Origin: Gammaproteobacteria bacterium
GTDB lineage: Bacteria > Pseudomonadota > Gammaproteobacteria > Burkholderiales > Gallionellaceae
NCBI GenBank assembly: GCA_018814405.1
Contig: JAHIZO010000008.1
Coordinates: forward strand, 124,001-188,000
Reading direction: 5' to 3'
Length of the DNA: 64,000 nucleotides
The translations under genes and the position numbers were made by a program. The notes under the pieces are model-generated. The model had not been told where the DNA came from, searched no databases, and was given only the letters and a program-made list of their open reading frames with translations. Each line of letters opens with the position of its first letter. Positions within the stretch are counted from its first letter, which is position 1. This document shows, in pieces, positions 10,170 through 20,780 of the stretch.

Positions 10170-12561
10170 TCTTTTCGAAGAAGAAGGCGCACAGCCGGAA
10201 GAAGCAATGCAACAGGAAGTAGTGGAAGCAGCGGCAGGCAACGGCGGCGGCAATGTACGCGAGTTCGCGCCACTGCCGCCACCACCCGACGGCGACTCGG
10301 TGCCGCTGGCGCAATACGCCGAACGCGCCTATCTGGAATACGCGGTGTCGGTGGTCAAGGGCCGCGCCCTGCCCGACGTGTGCGACGGCCAGAAGCCGGT
10401 GCAGCGCCGCATCCTGTATGCGATGCGCGAGATGGGTCTGGCGCACAACAGCAAGCATGTGAAGTCGGCGCGTGTGGTGGGTGAGGTGCTGGGTAAGTTC
10501 CACCCGCACGGTGACTCATCCGCGTATGAAGCGATGGTGCGTTTGGCGCAGAGTTTCTCCATGCGCTATCCGCTGGTGGACGGCCAGGGCAACTTCGGTT
10601 CGCGCGACGGTGACAACGCTGCCGCGATGCGCTACACCGAAGCGCGTTTGACGCCGATCGCCGATCTGCTGCTGTCCGAGTTGAACATGGGCACGGTGGA
10701 TATGAAGCCGAACTACGACGGCCACTTCGACGAACCTTCGATGTTGCCCGCGCGTCTCCCCATGGTGTTGCTCAACGGCGCATCCGGTATCGCGGTGGGT
10801 ATGGCGACCGAGATCCCTTCGCACAACTTGCGCGAAGTCGGCACCGCCGCCGCGATCTGCGTGCGCAATCCAAAATGTTCAGACGAAGAACTGTTGGCTT
10901 CGATCAACGGTCCCGACCTGCCCAGCGGCGGACAGATCATCTCTTCGCCGCGCGAGATCAGCGAGTGCTACCGCACCGGACGCGGCTCGCTCAAGATGCG
11001 CGCGCGCTGGAAGATAGAAGAGTTGGCACGCGGTCAGTGGCGCGTGGCGGTGTATGAATTGCCGCATGGCACTTCGGCGAAAAAGATCATGGAAGAGATC
11101 GAAGATCTCACCAACCCGAAAGTGCGCACCAACAAGAAGGCGCTGACGCAGGAGCAGGTGCAGAACAAGCAACTGCTGCTGTCGGTGCTGGACAAGGTGG
11201 CGGACGAATCGGACAAGGATCAGGCCGTGCGTCTGGTGTTCGAACCGAAGTCCAGCCGCCAGTCGTCGGAAGAGTTGATGACCATCCTGCTGGCGCACAC
11301 CAGTCTGGAAAGTTCGCTGCAACTGAACATGGTGATGATCAGTCTCGATGGTCGTCCGCGTCAAAAACCGATGGCAGAGATATTGCGCGAGTGGGCACAG
11401 TTCCGTTTGGGCACCGTGCGTCGCCGTTGCGAACATCGTCTGGCACAGGTCAACGACCGCATCCACATCCTCGACGGTCGCATGATCGTGTATCTGAATC
11501 TGGACGAGGTAATCGCGCTGATCCGCGAATCGGACGAACCGAAACAGGCTTTGATCGAACGCTTCGATCTGTCCGACCGTCAGGCCGAAGACATCCTTGA
11601 GATCCGTCTGCGCCAGTTGGCGAAGATGGAAGGCATCAAGATCGAGCGCGAGTTGAAGCAACTGAAAGACGAAGGCGAAGAGCTGGGCAAACTGCTAGCT
11701 TCCGATTCCATGATGCGCCGCCGCGTGGCGAAAGAGGTCGACGAAGACATCAAGACCTACGGCGACGAGCGTCGCACGCTGATCGAACAAGCAGAACGCG
11801 TGGTGCTGACCACGCAGGTGGTGGACGAGCCGGTGACCGTGTTGATCTCCAAGAAGCATTGGGGCCGCACACGTCAGGGCCACGGCCTCGATCTGACCAG
11901 CATCTCATTCAAGGATGGCGACGGTTTGCTGGGTGCGTTCGAATGCCGCACCACCGACCACTGCATCGTGATCTGCAGCAACGGTCGCGTGTGCAGCATC
12001 CCTGTGCATCTACTGCCAGGCGGTCGCGGTGACGGTGTGCCGCTGGCGACGCTGATCGAAGTGGCGACCGGTGCCAGGATCGTGCATGTGATCTGCGGCA
12101 ATGCGGAACAGCATGTGATGCTGGCAACTGCCGCCGGTTACGGCTTCACCTGCAAGCTGGGCAACATGGTCGGTCGCAACAAGGCCGGCAAGCAGTTCAT
12201 CAATGTGGAAGGTGAAGCCATCCTTACACCGGCCCTGTTCACACCGAGCGAGAACGCACTGGTGGTAGCGGCATGCAGATCAGGCCGTCTGCTCGCCTTC
12301 CTGCTCGCCGAGATGAAACAGCTCGCGGGCGGCGGCAAGGGTGTAGTGGTGATGGGCATGGCGGACAAAGACGAACTGGCTGCCGTGACCGTGACCGTGA
12401 CCAGCCAGCCCAAGGTCACCGTAGTCACCTCCAACGGCAGCAAGGAACAGACACAGCAACTCAACGACAAAGATTTGCAGAACCATTTCGGCAAACGCGC
12501 CCGCATGGGTAAAGCGCTGGCACTGAAGGGTAAGTCGGTCGTGACAGAGTTGAAGTCCTAA
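10162..12561 (+). CDS. parC: DNA topoisomerase IV subunit A
   Basis: DNA breakage-reunion subunit of topoisomerase IV, 799 residues. It begins with an acidic and proline-rich 45-residue extension absent from E. coli ParC. The winged-helix domain has the quinolone-determining stretch [14 protein letters not shown], and the catalytic tyrosine is Y158 in AMRYTEARL. The coiled-coil and C-terminal beta-pinwheel follow, with pinwheel blades ending near [13 protein letters not shown]. It overlaps parE by 8 bp, so equal synthesis of both subunits is likely. Serine at the resistance position suggests wild-type fluoroquinolone sensitivity at this site (inference). Confidence 0.95.
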
Positions 12562-12651
12562 GTATGTGTGTGGCGGGTGGCGACATCGGCGTCATCCCCA
12601 CACATCCGCGTTAGCATCCCGCCCCAATTTTTTCACAGTTCAGGTCAACTT

Positions 12652-13551
12652 ATGTGGTTCAAGAATCTACTCATCTATCGTCTAAACAAATGGAATGTCA
12701 CGCCGGAACAGCTTGAAGAAAAACTTTCCGCACATGCGCTGCAACCCTGCTCCGGTTTGGAGATGCAACGTGTAGGCTGGATCGCCCCAAAAGAGAATGA
12801 ACCTGCTTTCGTGCACACACTGGGCAAGCAAATGCTGATCTGCCTTGGTGCGGAAAAGAAGCTGTTGCCCGCTTCGGTCATCAACACCATCTGCAAAGCG
12901 CGCGCAGTGGAGATGGAAGAGCAGCAAGGCTACAAGCCCGGCCGCAAGCAAATGAAACAACTGAAAGAAGCGATCACCGACGAGTTGCTGCCGCGTGCGT
13001 TCGCGGTGCGCCGCCGCACTTATGCATGGATAGACACCGCAGCCGGATTGCTGGTGCTGGACGCCTCCAACCTCGCCAAAGCGGATGAGTTGGTCGAGCT
13101 GCTGGTCAAGTCGGTAGACGGCATCGCTTTCACACCGCTCAAGACCGAAGTCTCGCCCACCACTGCCATGACCGCATGGCTGGCCGGTGACGAACTGGCT
13201 TCGGTATTCACCGTCGACCGCGATTGTGAGCTGCGCGCCTCCGGCGAAGAGAAGGCGACCGTGCGTTACGTGCGTCATTCACTGGAAGCGGAAGAGATCG
13301 CCAAGCACATCACCGGCGGCAAGGAAGTGACCAAGTTGGCAATGACATGGTATGACCGCATCTCTTTCGTGTTGCACGAGAACGGGCAGATCAAACGCCT
13401 GCAAGCGCTCGACTTGCTCAAAGACCAGGCCGACAGTGATCCGCAGGACGATGCATTCGATGCCGACTTCGCCTTAATGACCGGTGAGTTGAAGAAATTG
13501 CTGCCCGCTATCGTCGATGCGCTAGGCGGCGAAACGCCCGCGGCCGTCTAA
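12652..13551 (+). CDS. rdgC: recombination-associated protein RdgC
   Basis: Cytoplasmic ring-forming DNA-binding protein that restrains RecA-mediated recombination. The ATG at 12652 gives 299 residues, the usual family size, beginning MWFKNLLIYRLN as in other RdgC proteins; a longer upstream reading has no family support. Recognisable blocks are GRKQMKQLKEAITDELLPRAF near 100 and WIDTAAGLLVLDASN near 125. It stands alone between parC and the PAS-GGDEF-EAL gene. Confidence 0.9.
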   Translation: MWFKNLLIYRLNKWNVTPEQLEEKLSAHALQPCSGLEMQRVGWIAPKENEPAFVHTLGKQMLICLGAEKKLLPASVINTICKARAVEMEEQQGYKPGRKQMKQLKEAITDELLPRAFAVRRRTYAWIDTAAGLLVLDASNLAKADELVELLVKSVDGIAFTPLKTEVSPTTAMTAWLAGDELASVFTVDRDCELRASGEEKATVRYVRHSLEAEEIAKHITGGKEVTKLAMTWYDRISFVLHENGQIKRLQALDLLKDQADSDPQDDAFDADFALMTGELKKLLPAIVDALGGETPAAV

Positions 13552-13610
13552 GTCATAGACAAATTCCCTAGGTGTAGTTAGGGTTACGTACTCACTATCA
13601 CAAGTGGCCC

Positions 13611-16133
13611 ATGACGACCTCCCGCTCTGAAACCTTACGCTTGCGCATGCTGATGGCCACCGTCTTCGCTTTCGGTCTGGCTGTACAAGCACTCAGCATG
13701 GCACTGGAAGGATTCGGGAGCACGATGCGGCTACCTAATCTGCCCTTGCACGGTGCGATAGAGATGGCGGGCTCGGTCATCGCGGTGATGGTCGCCTATC
13801 TGCTGCTACGCTTGAATGCGATAGGTGAAGGTAGTAGCTTCAACTACAAAGTCGCCGCTGCGTTGCTGGCCATGGGCTGTCTGGATGGCCTGCATGCGCT
13901 GATGCAGGCCGGCAATCAGTTCGTCTGGTTGCACAGTCTGGCAACCGCTGTCGGCGGCGTGCTGTTCGCGCTGGTGTGGCTGCCGGCTCATGCATTCAAA
14001 CCGACATTGCGCTATTGGCCTGCAGCTGCACTCTTGCTCGCGTTCGCATTGGGCGGCTATTCGCTGCTGCTGCCCGAACATATCCCGCTCATGCTCGAGT
14101 CGGGACAGTTCACATCAACCGCAGCAGCTTTGAACTTCTGTGGCGGGACATTGCTGTTGGCTGCTGCCGTGAAGTTGTATCTCACCTACCGCACTTCGAA
14201 CAAACCCGAGGACCTGCTGTTCTCTTTCCAGTGCCTGATCCTGTCTTCAGCGGCACTCACATTCGCTTATTCCAGCATCTGGGATTGGCCATGGTGGGGA
14301 TGGCATGTACAACGACTGGCCGGATATAGCCTGACACTGTGGCTGATCGTGCAGACAGCCAAGAAGATCGAAACAAGGACACTGCAGAACAACAAGCTAC
14401 TGACGCAACAGATCGAGGAACGCAAGCGGACCGAGAGCCAGTTGCGCATCGCGGCCATCGCCTTTGAGACCCATGAAGCGATCATGATCACCGATGCCAC
14501 CGGCAACATCATCCGCGTCAATCATGCTTTTCAGATCATTACCGGCTATAGCGCCGAGGACGTACTGGGCAAGAACCCGCGCATATTGAGTTCTGGGCGT
14601 CACAGCAGCGAATTCTACGCGGCGATGTGGACGCATCTGCTTGAGAACAGGTCTTGGACCGGCGAGATATGGGACAAACGCAAGAACGGACAGATCTACC
14701 CGAAGTGGCTGACCATCACCGCGGTGAAGAATAAGGAAGGCGTGACGACCGAGTTCGTGGCGATCTTCAGTGACATCACCAATCGCAAGCAAGCAGAAGA
14801 AGAGATATTCAGCCTCGCGTTCTATGACACGCTGACCAAACTTCCCAATCGCCGCTTCTTGCTGGAACGGATGCAACAATCACTTTCGGCATCTGCACGG
14901 AATCATCTGCACGGTGCGCTGCTGTTCCTCGACATGGACCGTTTCAAAATACTGAACGACACACTGGGACACGACCACGGTGATCTGTTCCTGATAGAAG
15001 TGGCAAAGCGTATGCAACATTGCGTGCGCGATATGGATACGGTGGCGCGCATCGGCGGGGACGAGTTCGTCATCCTCATCGAGGAGATTGCCCCGGATGC
15101 CAATGAAGCATCGCAGAAGGCGGCAATGATCGCCGAAAAGATCCGCGCCTCACTGGCCCAGCCCTATCTACTCAATGACAAGGAATACCACAGCTCCCCG
15201 AGCATCGGGGTATGCCTCTACCAAGGCGACCAGGAAAGCGTAGACGAGCTGCTCAAACATGCCGACATGGCGATGTATCAGGCAAAAGAATCTGGACGCA
15301 ATACCGTGCGCTTCTTCGACCCCGCCATGCAGTTCGCAGTGGAGAGTCGCGCCGCACTGGAAGCCGAACTGCGCCATGCCCTGCCCAACGACCAGTTCCA
15401 GCTGCATTACCAGGTGCAACTGGACAACGAACTGCGTCCGCTGGGGGCGGAAGCATTGATACGATGGATCCACCCGCAACGCGGCATGATCTCTCCCGCG
15501 CGCTTCATCCCCATCGCCGAAGACAGTTCGCTGATACAGGAGATCGGCAGCTGGGTATTGGAAACAGCATGCAAACAACTCGCGGACTGGAGCGCGCGGG
15601 AAAACACACGCGACCTCAAACTGGCCATCAACGTCAGTGCGCAGCAATTCAAACGCCACGACTTCGTGCAAAGCATTGCGGACATGCTCGACAAGTACAA
15701 GGTCGCCCCGTCCAGCCTGAAACTGGAGCTGACCGAGAGCGTGGTGCTGAGTGACGTGGCCGATGTGATCGGCAAGATGCATGCTTTGAAGGTGCTGGGT
15801 ATCCAATTGTCATTGGACGATTTCGGCACGGGATATTCCTCGCTGGCCTATCTCAAACAACTCCCGCTCGACCAGATCAAGATCGATCAGAGTTTTGTGC
15901 GGGACATCACCAGCGATAACGACGATGCGACCATGGTGCAGACCATCATCAGCCTGGCCACTCACTTCAAACTCAATGTGATTGCGGAAGGGGTGGAGAC
16001 AGAAGACCAACTCGCCTTCCTCCGCCAGAACGGTTGCATGGCCTATCAGGGATATCTGTTCAGCAAGCCGCTACCTATCGAGGCTTTCGAAGAATTGTTG
16101 AGGCAGATACCGGCGAACAGAAACGCTTTTTAG
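13611..16133 (+). CDS. membrane PAS-GGDEF-EAL c-di-GMP protein
   Basis: Protein of 840 residues acting at the inner membrane. Residues about 10-255 hold roughly seven hydrophobic segments, possibly a MASE3-like sensor (it includes LDGLHALMQAG). A short coiled coil follows, then a PAS domain at about 280-395 ending in a PAC-type SDITNRKQAEEE. The GGDEF motif is at 482-486 with an RxxD product-inhibition site (RDMD) five residues before it. The EAL motif is at 614-616, and DDFGTGYSSLAYLK plus IAEGVET are intact. Both cyclase and phosphodiesterase could therefore be active; which dominates cannot be told. The ATG lacks a strong Shine-Dalgarno. Confidence 0.88.
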   Translation: MTTSRSETLRLRMLMATVFAFGLAVQALSMALEGFGSTMRLPNLPLHGAIEMAGSVIAVMVAYLLLRLNAIGEGSSFNYKVAAALLAMGCLDGLHALMQAGNQFVWLHSLATAVGGVLFALVWLPAHAFKPTLRYWPAAALLLAFALGGYSLLLPEHIPLMLESGQFTSTAAALNFCGGTLLLAAAVKLYLTYRTSNKPEDLLFSFQCLILSSAALTFAYSSIWDWPWWGWHVQRLAGYSLTLWLIVQTAKKIETRTLQNNKLLTQQIEERKRTESQLRIAAIAFETHEAIMITDATGNIIRVNHAFQIITGYSAEDVLGKNPRILSSGRHSSEFYAAMWTHLLENRSWTGEIWDKRKNGQIYPKWLTITAVKNKEGVTTEFVAIFSDITNRKQAEEEIFSLAFYDTLTKLPNRRFLLERMQQSLSASARNHLHGALLFLDMDRFKILNDTLGHDHGDLFLIEVAKRMQHCVRDMDTVARIGGDEFVILIEEIAPDANEASQKAAMIAEKIRASLAQPYLLNDKEYHSSPSIGVCLYQGDQESVDELLKHADMAMYQAKESGRNTVRFFDPAMQFAVESRAALEAELRHALPNDQFQLHYQVQLDNELRPLGAEALIRWIHPQRGMISPARFIPIAEDSSLIQEIGSWVLETACKQLADWSARENTRDLKLAINVSAQQFKRHDFVQSIADMLDKYKVAPSSLKLELTESVVLSDVADVIGKMHALKVLGIQLSLDDFGTGYSSLAYLKQLPLDQIKIDQSFVRDITSDNDDATMVQTIISLATHFKLNVIAEGVETEDQLAFLRQNGCMAYQGYLFSKPLPIEAFEELLRQIPANRNAF

Positions 16134-16164
16134 CCTGCGGCCTTAAAGCCACCAAAGTTCGCGC

Positions 16165-16191
16165 TCAAGAATCATCGTTTCTTGCCGAAAC
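16165..16191 (+). promoter_or_regulatory. candidate FliA (sigma28) promoter for the chemotaxis receptor
   Basis: TCAAG (16165-16169), 14 bases, then GCCGAAAC (16184-16191), close to the TCAAG-N14-GCCGATA form known for pseudomonad and betaproteobacterial FliA. It lies 55 bases before the MCP start. Its placement in front of a chemotaxis gene supports the reading. Confidence 0.55.
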
Positions 16192-16245
16192 TGACTTATG
16201 CTTCCTATAACATTTGCATGAAGACCTTCTTTCTAAAGGGCCGCG

Positions 16246-17433
16246 ATGACAAAAAAGTCACCATCCATACTTAAACAACTTAAGTATTCCTTCCTTGGTT
16301 TCGGCCTGCTCATGGGCCTGATCTTCCCGTTCTATGCGAACTTCTTCGTGGAATGGAAACCCGGCATGCTGGGCTGGTTCATCACTGGCTGCATCGTGGC
16401 CGGTATCACGATAGGCATCTCCAATCACATGCTGCTCGAATGGCTGTTGATCGGCAAACTGCGCAAAGTCGCCGTCGCTGCGGAACGCATACAGAGCGGC
16501 GACTTGCGCGAAGGCTGCGGCATACGCAGTGCCGACACGGTTGGCGAGATCACCGGCGGCTTCGACGCGATGGCCTCCGGCCTGCGCGACACCTTGAGCG
16601 GCATGACAGCTTCCGCCAATACGGTCGAAGCGACCGCACGCGAGATCGGTGATTCCATGCACTCGCTGGGCAGCAGCTTGCAGGAATACCGCCAGAACGA
16701 GCAGGAAATCATCAAGGTCATCAATGGCATGGCCGATGCCTCCCGCTCCATTCTTGAGCTGTCCGACTCGGCCGGGAACAGTGCCGTCTCGGCAGACCAG
16801 CTCGTACGAAACGGGGTAAGTCAGGTGGCAAAGACCGAGCAAGCCATCTCCGTACTGGACGGTGCCAGCCGCAAGATATCCGCCAATGCCGCCAGTCTGG
16901 AAAAAAGTGCCAAGGAGGTGGAGACGGCTGTGTCCGCTATTCGTGAGATATCGGAGCAGACCAATCTGCTGGCTCTCAACGCTGCCATCGAAGCCGCACG
17001 CGCCGGAGAACAGGGACGCGGTTTCGCCGTGGTTGCGGATGAAGTCAGGAAACTGTCTGAACAAGCGGCACAGGCGACCAAGCGCATCGATGCCGTGCTC
17101 AAGCAGGTGAGCGCGGATGTCTCCTCCACCGTCAGCATCTCAGAAGAGAATGCCAGTGCCGTACACGACGGCTTGCAGGCTTCCCGACTCTCATCCGAGA
17201 CTTTCGTGCAGATCGAACAGGCGACATCCGCCATGAAGACTTCGGTGGAAGCCGTGCGCGAGGCTGCGGATGATCAACAGATGCTGGTTGGTCTGGTGCT
17301 CAAGCGTATCGAGGAGAACCAGAGCAGCTCGGAGGCAACCGTCAAGCTGACATCGGTATGCGTGCGCGAGTCGGAACGTATGGTGACAACGGCACACGAC
17401 CTGAACGAAGCCACGCGGCGCTTCATCGTCTGA
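16246..17433 (+). CDS. methyl-accepting chemotaxis protein
   Basis: Inner-membrane chemoreceptor of 395 residues. Two hydrophobic segments (about 17-33 and 40-62) are joined by a very short loop, so there is essentially no periplasmic ligand domain and any signal is probably sensed in or below the membrane. A HAMP-like region follows (about 65-120). The long helical signalling domain has the conserved hairpin tip [20 protein letters not shown], then [17 protein letters not shown], near residues 232-268. This tip contacts CheA and CheW. The ribosome site is AAAGGG. A FliA-type promoter upstream suggests co-expression with motility genes outside this window. Confidence 0.88.
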   Translation: MTKKSPSILKQLKYSFLGFGLLMGLIFPFYANFFVEWKPGMLGWFITGCIVAGITIGISNHMLLEWLLIGKLRKVAVAAERIQSGDLREGCGIRSADTVGEITGGFDAMASGLRDTLSGMTASANTVEATAREIGDSMHSLGSSLQEYRQNEQEIIKVINGMADASRSILELSDSAGNSAVSADQLVRNGVSQVAKTEQAISVLDGASRKISANAASLEKSAKEVETAVSAIREISEQTNLLALNAAIEAARAGEQGRGFAVVADEVRKLSEQAAQATKRIDAVLKQVSADVSSTVSISEENASAVHDGLQASRLSSETFVQIEQATSAMKTSVEAVREAADDQQMLVGLVLKRIEENQSSSEATVKLTSVCVRESERMVTTAHDLNEATRRFIV

Positions 17434-17542
17434 CGTATGAGCGGCTATCGTGGCAAGCTGTGTCCAGCTACCCCGCAGCGCCGCCAATTGCCACTCTTAT
17501 GGCGTATTGACCATGTGTGTCGCGCGCGCTAGGGTGCGGCCC

Positions 17543-18598
17543 ATGCTTGCCCGCCGCCCCTCAGCCTGCCTAAGTTCGTTGCTACTGCTCGTGACGCTGC
17601 TTGTTCTGGCAATGGCACCCGCCACTGCTGCCCAGCCGGTATTGCGCGTGCTGGCCTGGCCGGGTTACGCAGAACAGGAAGTGGTGAAGTCATTCGAGCA
17701 ACAGCATGGTGTAAGGGTCGAACTGACCGTCATCACCTCGGATGCCTCGCTATGGGAGAAGATCAACACCCATAGCTACGATGTATTCGCCGTCAACGCC
17801 GCCGAACTGCAACGCTATCTCGCGGCCAATCTGGTGCAACCGCTCCATCCGGAAGACATCCCCAACGCAAGCAAACAGCTGAGCCGCTTTCGCGATCTTG
17901 TCGCCATCCCGGGCCTGATGCGCAATGGTAAAGCCTACGCCATCCCTTTCACCTATTCGCAGATGGGACTGATCTATGACCGCAAACAGTTCAAGACGCC
18001 GCCGCACTCGGCCAATGTACTCTGGGATAAACGCTATCGCGGCAAAGTGATCGCTTACGACGGCGGCACGCACAACTTCTCACTGGCGGCACAGTCGCTG
18101 CGGCTCGCCTCCCCGTTCCAGATCTCGCCCAAGGACTTCCCGCGTGCAACCAGTCGCCTCATCGAGTTGCGGCGCAATGCGCTCGGGTTTTATACCCAGC
18201 CGGAAGAATCGGCACAATTGTTCCTGCGTCACGGTGCCGCATTGATGTTCGCCAACTACGGCATGCAGCAGGTGCACTTGCTCAAAGAAGCGGGGGCAGA
18301 CATCGGCTATGTGATTCCGCAGGAAGGCGCGCTGGCATGGCTGGATTGCTGGAGCATCACGCGCGATGCGCAAGACATAAAACTGGCGCATGACTGGATA
18401 GACCATCTGCTCGGGCCGCAGGCCAGCCGCTTCCTGATCGAACGCCAGGGCCTTTCCAACACGATGAGTGACGGGGATAACGGACAGCCCGAAGGCAAGT
18501 CGGTGTGGTTGCAACCACCGGAAGACACCGTCTGGCGCGAGAAGCTGTGGTCGCGCATCCGCTCCGGCGATCGCTTGTCGCGAGTATTGGCGCAATGA
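17543..18598 (+). CDS. PotD-like periplasmic polyamine-binding protein, probable sensor subunit
   Basis: Periplasmic solute-binding protein of 351 residues, related to spermidine/putrescine-binding PotD. The ATG at 17543 was chosen because AGGGTG lies 6 bases upstream and the protein then starts with a proper signal peptide cleaved after ATAAQ. The mature part begins VLRVLAWPGYAEQEVVKSFE, the family opening, and has SYDVFAVNAAE, AIPFTYSQMGLIYD and a WLDCWSITRDA block. No ABC permease or ATPase gene is adjacent. Instead its TGA overlaps the ATG of a membrane diguanylate cyclase by 4 bp, as expected for a binding protein that signals to the cyclase (compare NspS and MbaA of Vibrio). The ligand is unproven. 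Confidence 0.75.
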   Translation: MLARRPSACLSSLLLLVTLLVLAMAPATAAQPVLRVLAWPGYAEQEVVKSFEQQHGVRVELTVITSDASLWEKINTHSYDVFAVNAAELQRYLAANLVQPLHPEDIPNASKQLSRFRDLVAIPGLMRNGKAYAIPFTYSQMGLIYDRKQFKTPPHSANVLWDKRYRGKVIAYDGGTHNFSLAAQSLRLASPFQISPKDFPRATSRLIELRRNALGFYTQPEESAQLFLRHGAALMFANYGMQQVHLLKEAGADIGYVIPQEGALAWLDCWSITRDAQDIKLAHDWIDHLLGPQASRFLIERQGLSNTMSDGDNGQPEGKSVWLQPPEDTVWREKLWSRIRSGDRLSRVLAQ

Positions 18599-20292
18599 GA
18601 TTCCCCATCGCCTGGCGTCTCGGTCTGGTGCTGGTCATGGTCGGCCTGCTGGGTACCGGTTTGACCGGATACTTCGCCTATCAGGCCAGCCGGGAACAAC
18701 TGGTGAATGCTTCTGAGGCGCGCCTGCAGACAGCGACCCATGTATTGATGCGGCAGGTCACGGTCGCACTGAATGATGTGAAAGCCGATGTGCGCTTGAT
18801 AGCACAGCATCCGCAAGCTGCGCGCATCTTGCAGCGCAGCACTCCCGGCTTCCAGGCACTCAGCGAAGAGAACGTGGCAAAGCTGTTCGAAGGCTTGATG
18901 TTGGTGCATCCGGAATATTTCCAGATACGGCTGATCGAGTCGGCCAATCACGGTTTGGAACGCATTCGTATCGATCGCGGCATGGGTGGACTGTTACGCA
19001 TCAGCGGCGACGATCTGCAGGAGAAAGCACACTATCAGTATGTGTTCGAGACCTTGCAACTCCCGCCCGAAGGCATCTATGTTTCGCGTGCCTTCATCAA
19101 CCACGAGACAGGCGCCCATGCCGGCGAGGGCCGCCCTGCCTTGCAGGTCGCGGCACCGATCCGCGATACAAGACAGCGCGTCATCGGCTTGATCGTGATC
19201 AACGTTGACCTGCAGGGACTGTTCGCACAATTGGCCGCCGACCTACCCCCCGAGCTGAAGTTGTATCTGGCGAACCGGCGGGGCGACTATCTGATCCACC
19301 CCGACCCGTCACGCAGCTTTGCTTTTGACCGCGGGCAAGAGGCCCGCGTTCAGGATGAGTTCCCCGCCATCGCAGCGCTCCTGAATGAGCGCCCGAATAA
19401 AGAGGTGCATCTCGTCACCACCAATCTTGCTTCCGCACCGGAGGCTTTGGTGGCCGCCTTCGATCAAAGACGCATCCTTGGCATGGAAGGCGGCGATGGT
19501 TTCATCCTGGGGCTGTCACAACCTTTGGCAAGCGTGCTGTCGGATAGCAAACAGCTCGCCTCGATCACCCTGGGCATCGTGCTGAGTTTCAGTGCGCTCA
19601 CTATCCTGCTAGCCATATTCCTTGCGCGGGCATTCAACCGCCCCTTGTACCGCATCGTGGAAGAGATCAGGAACTTCGCAGTTGACGGAAAGGTCGGCCG
19701 ACTACCGTTGGATCGCAAAGACGAGATCGGCGAGCTGGCGCACAGCATCATGCAGATGGAAAAACAGATCAATCACCAGATAGAAGACCTGCAAAGGCAA
19801 CAGGAGATGCTCGACCATCTGGCCAGCCACGACAGCCTGACCGGTCTGCCCAATCGCCGTATGTTCCTCGACCGGCTCGAGCATGCGCTGGCACGCGCAA
19901 AAAGACAGAACGAACAATTGCTATTGCTGTTCATCGACTTGGACAACTTCAAGATCATCAACGATACGCACGGACATGCTGCAGGTGATGCGGTATTACA
20001 GGCGGTCGCGCAACGTCTGCACGACCTGCTGCGTGAATCGGATACCGCTGCGCGCCTGGGTGGCGACGAGTTCATCATCATGCTCGAAGGTACATGGGAC
20101 GATGCGCAGATCGAGCAGATGGTGCTCAAGGTCAAAACGGCCTTGGCAGCCCCGATCCCTTACCGGGATATCGAACTGCACTCGGGGGGCAGCATCGGCT
20201 TCAGCCGTTTCCCGCAGGACGGCAGCACATCCTCAACCTTAGTTGCGGCTGCCGACCAAGCGATGTATCACTGCAAGACTGCTAGACGCTGA
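18595..20292 (+). CDS. membrane diguanylate cyclase with periplasmic sensor domain
   Basis: Protein of 565 residues from the ATG that overlaps the preceding stop (ATGA). TM1 is at about 8-28, a large periplasmic region of double-PDC/Cache type at about 30-315, and TM2 at about 322-345. A HAMP (with RKDEIGELAHSIMQME) and a GGDEF domain follow. The GGDEF motif is at 489-493 and an RESD inhibition site precedes it, so it should make c-di-GMP and be product-inhibited. There is no EAL domain, unlike MbaA. Coupling with the upstream PotD-like gene suggests that the ligand-bound periplasmic protein controls this enzyme. Confidence 0.85.
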   Translation: MRFPIAWRLGLVLVMVGLLGTGLTGYFAYQASREQLVNASEARLQTATHVLMRQVTVALNDVKADVRLIAQHPQAARILQRSTPGFQALSEENVAKLFEGLMLVHPEYFQIRLIESANHGLERIRIDRGMGGLLRISGDDLQEKAHYQYVFETLQLPPEGIYVSRAFINHETGAHAGEGRPALQVAAPIRDTRQRVIGLIVINVDLQGLFAQLAADLPPELKLYLANRRGDYLIHPDPSRSFAFDRGQEARVQDEFPAIAALLNERPNKEVHLVTTNLASAPEALVAAFDQRRILGMEGGDGFILGLSQPLASVLSDSKQLASITLGIVLSFSALTILLAIFLARAFNRPLYRIVEEIRNFAVDGKVGRLPLDRKDEIGELAHSIMQMEKQINHQIEDLQRQQEMLDHLASHDSLTGLPNRRMFLDRLEHALARAKRQNEQLLLLFIDLDNFKIINDTHGHAAGDAVLQAVAQRLHDLLRESDTAARLGGDEFIIMLEGTWDDAQIEQMVLKVKTALAAPIPYRDIELHSGGSIGFSRFPQDGSTSSTLVAAADQAMYHCKTARR

Positions 20293-20295
20293 ATC

Positions 20296-20721
20296 CTATC
20301 TGGGGGCGAAAGTGGGCGCGTGTTTTTGCAGGGCCGGCTTCATCAGCAAGTCTTCTTTGATGACGTGATCGATCAGCCAATTGCGCAAAAAGTCGGCGAA
20401 CCCTTTGGTCAGTTCCGGCGACCATGTCTGCTGTGCATTCACAAAATCCGCCTGCATCTTCCCCAGCTTTTCGATCAAAGACTGATGCGATTGTTGCAAG
20501 CCCGGCGTCTGCTCGTAACCCACCGCGATGGCGATCTTTTCCTCCCGATCGAAATGCAACAATGAGTAATCATGCAGGCGTTTCAGCTCCGCTTTCAATG
20601 CGGGCATATCCTTCTTTGCCAGACAAACCTCGACCTTATTGATGATCTCGATCAGGTATTTGTGGTCTTCGTCGATGATGTTATTACCGACACTCAGTTG
20701 TTCCCGCCACGCTATCGCCAT
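20296..20721 (-). CDS. bacteriohemerythrin
   Basis: Non-haem di-iron O2-binding protein of 141 residues. The four-helix-bundle ligand pattern is present: IDEDHK near 17-22, HFDREE near 56, HQSLIEKL near 78, and HVIKEDLLMKP near 119. Bacterial hemerythrins store or deliver oxygen, or act in oxygen sensing for motility. The gene converges on the diguanylate cyclase with only 3 bp between the two stops. Confidence 0.88.
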   Translation of the reverse strand: MAIAWREQLSVGNNIIDEDHKYLIEIINKVEVCLAKKDMPALKAELKRLHDYSLLHFDREEKIAIAVGYEQTPGLQQSHQSLIEKLGKMQADFVNAQQTWSPELTKGFADFLRNWLIDHVIKEDLLMKPALQKHAPTFAPR

Positions 20722-20780
20722 TTCTCTGCCCCTTAGTGGAATGCCATGTCATTCAACGGCTAGCGCATGCTAGCAGTCTT

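Noticed and set aside
12400..12422. Short GTGACC tandem in parC as a regulatory repeat
   Set aside because: It lies inside coding sequence and simply encodes alternating Thr-Val in a pinwheel strand.
17543..18598. Polyamine ABC transporter component
   Set aside because: No permease or ATPase genes adjoin; the gene overlaps a diguanylate cyclase instead.
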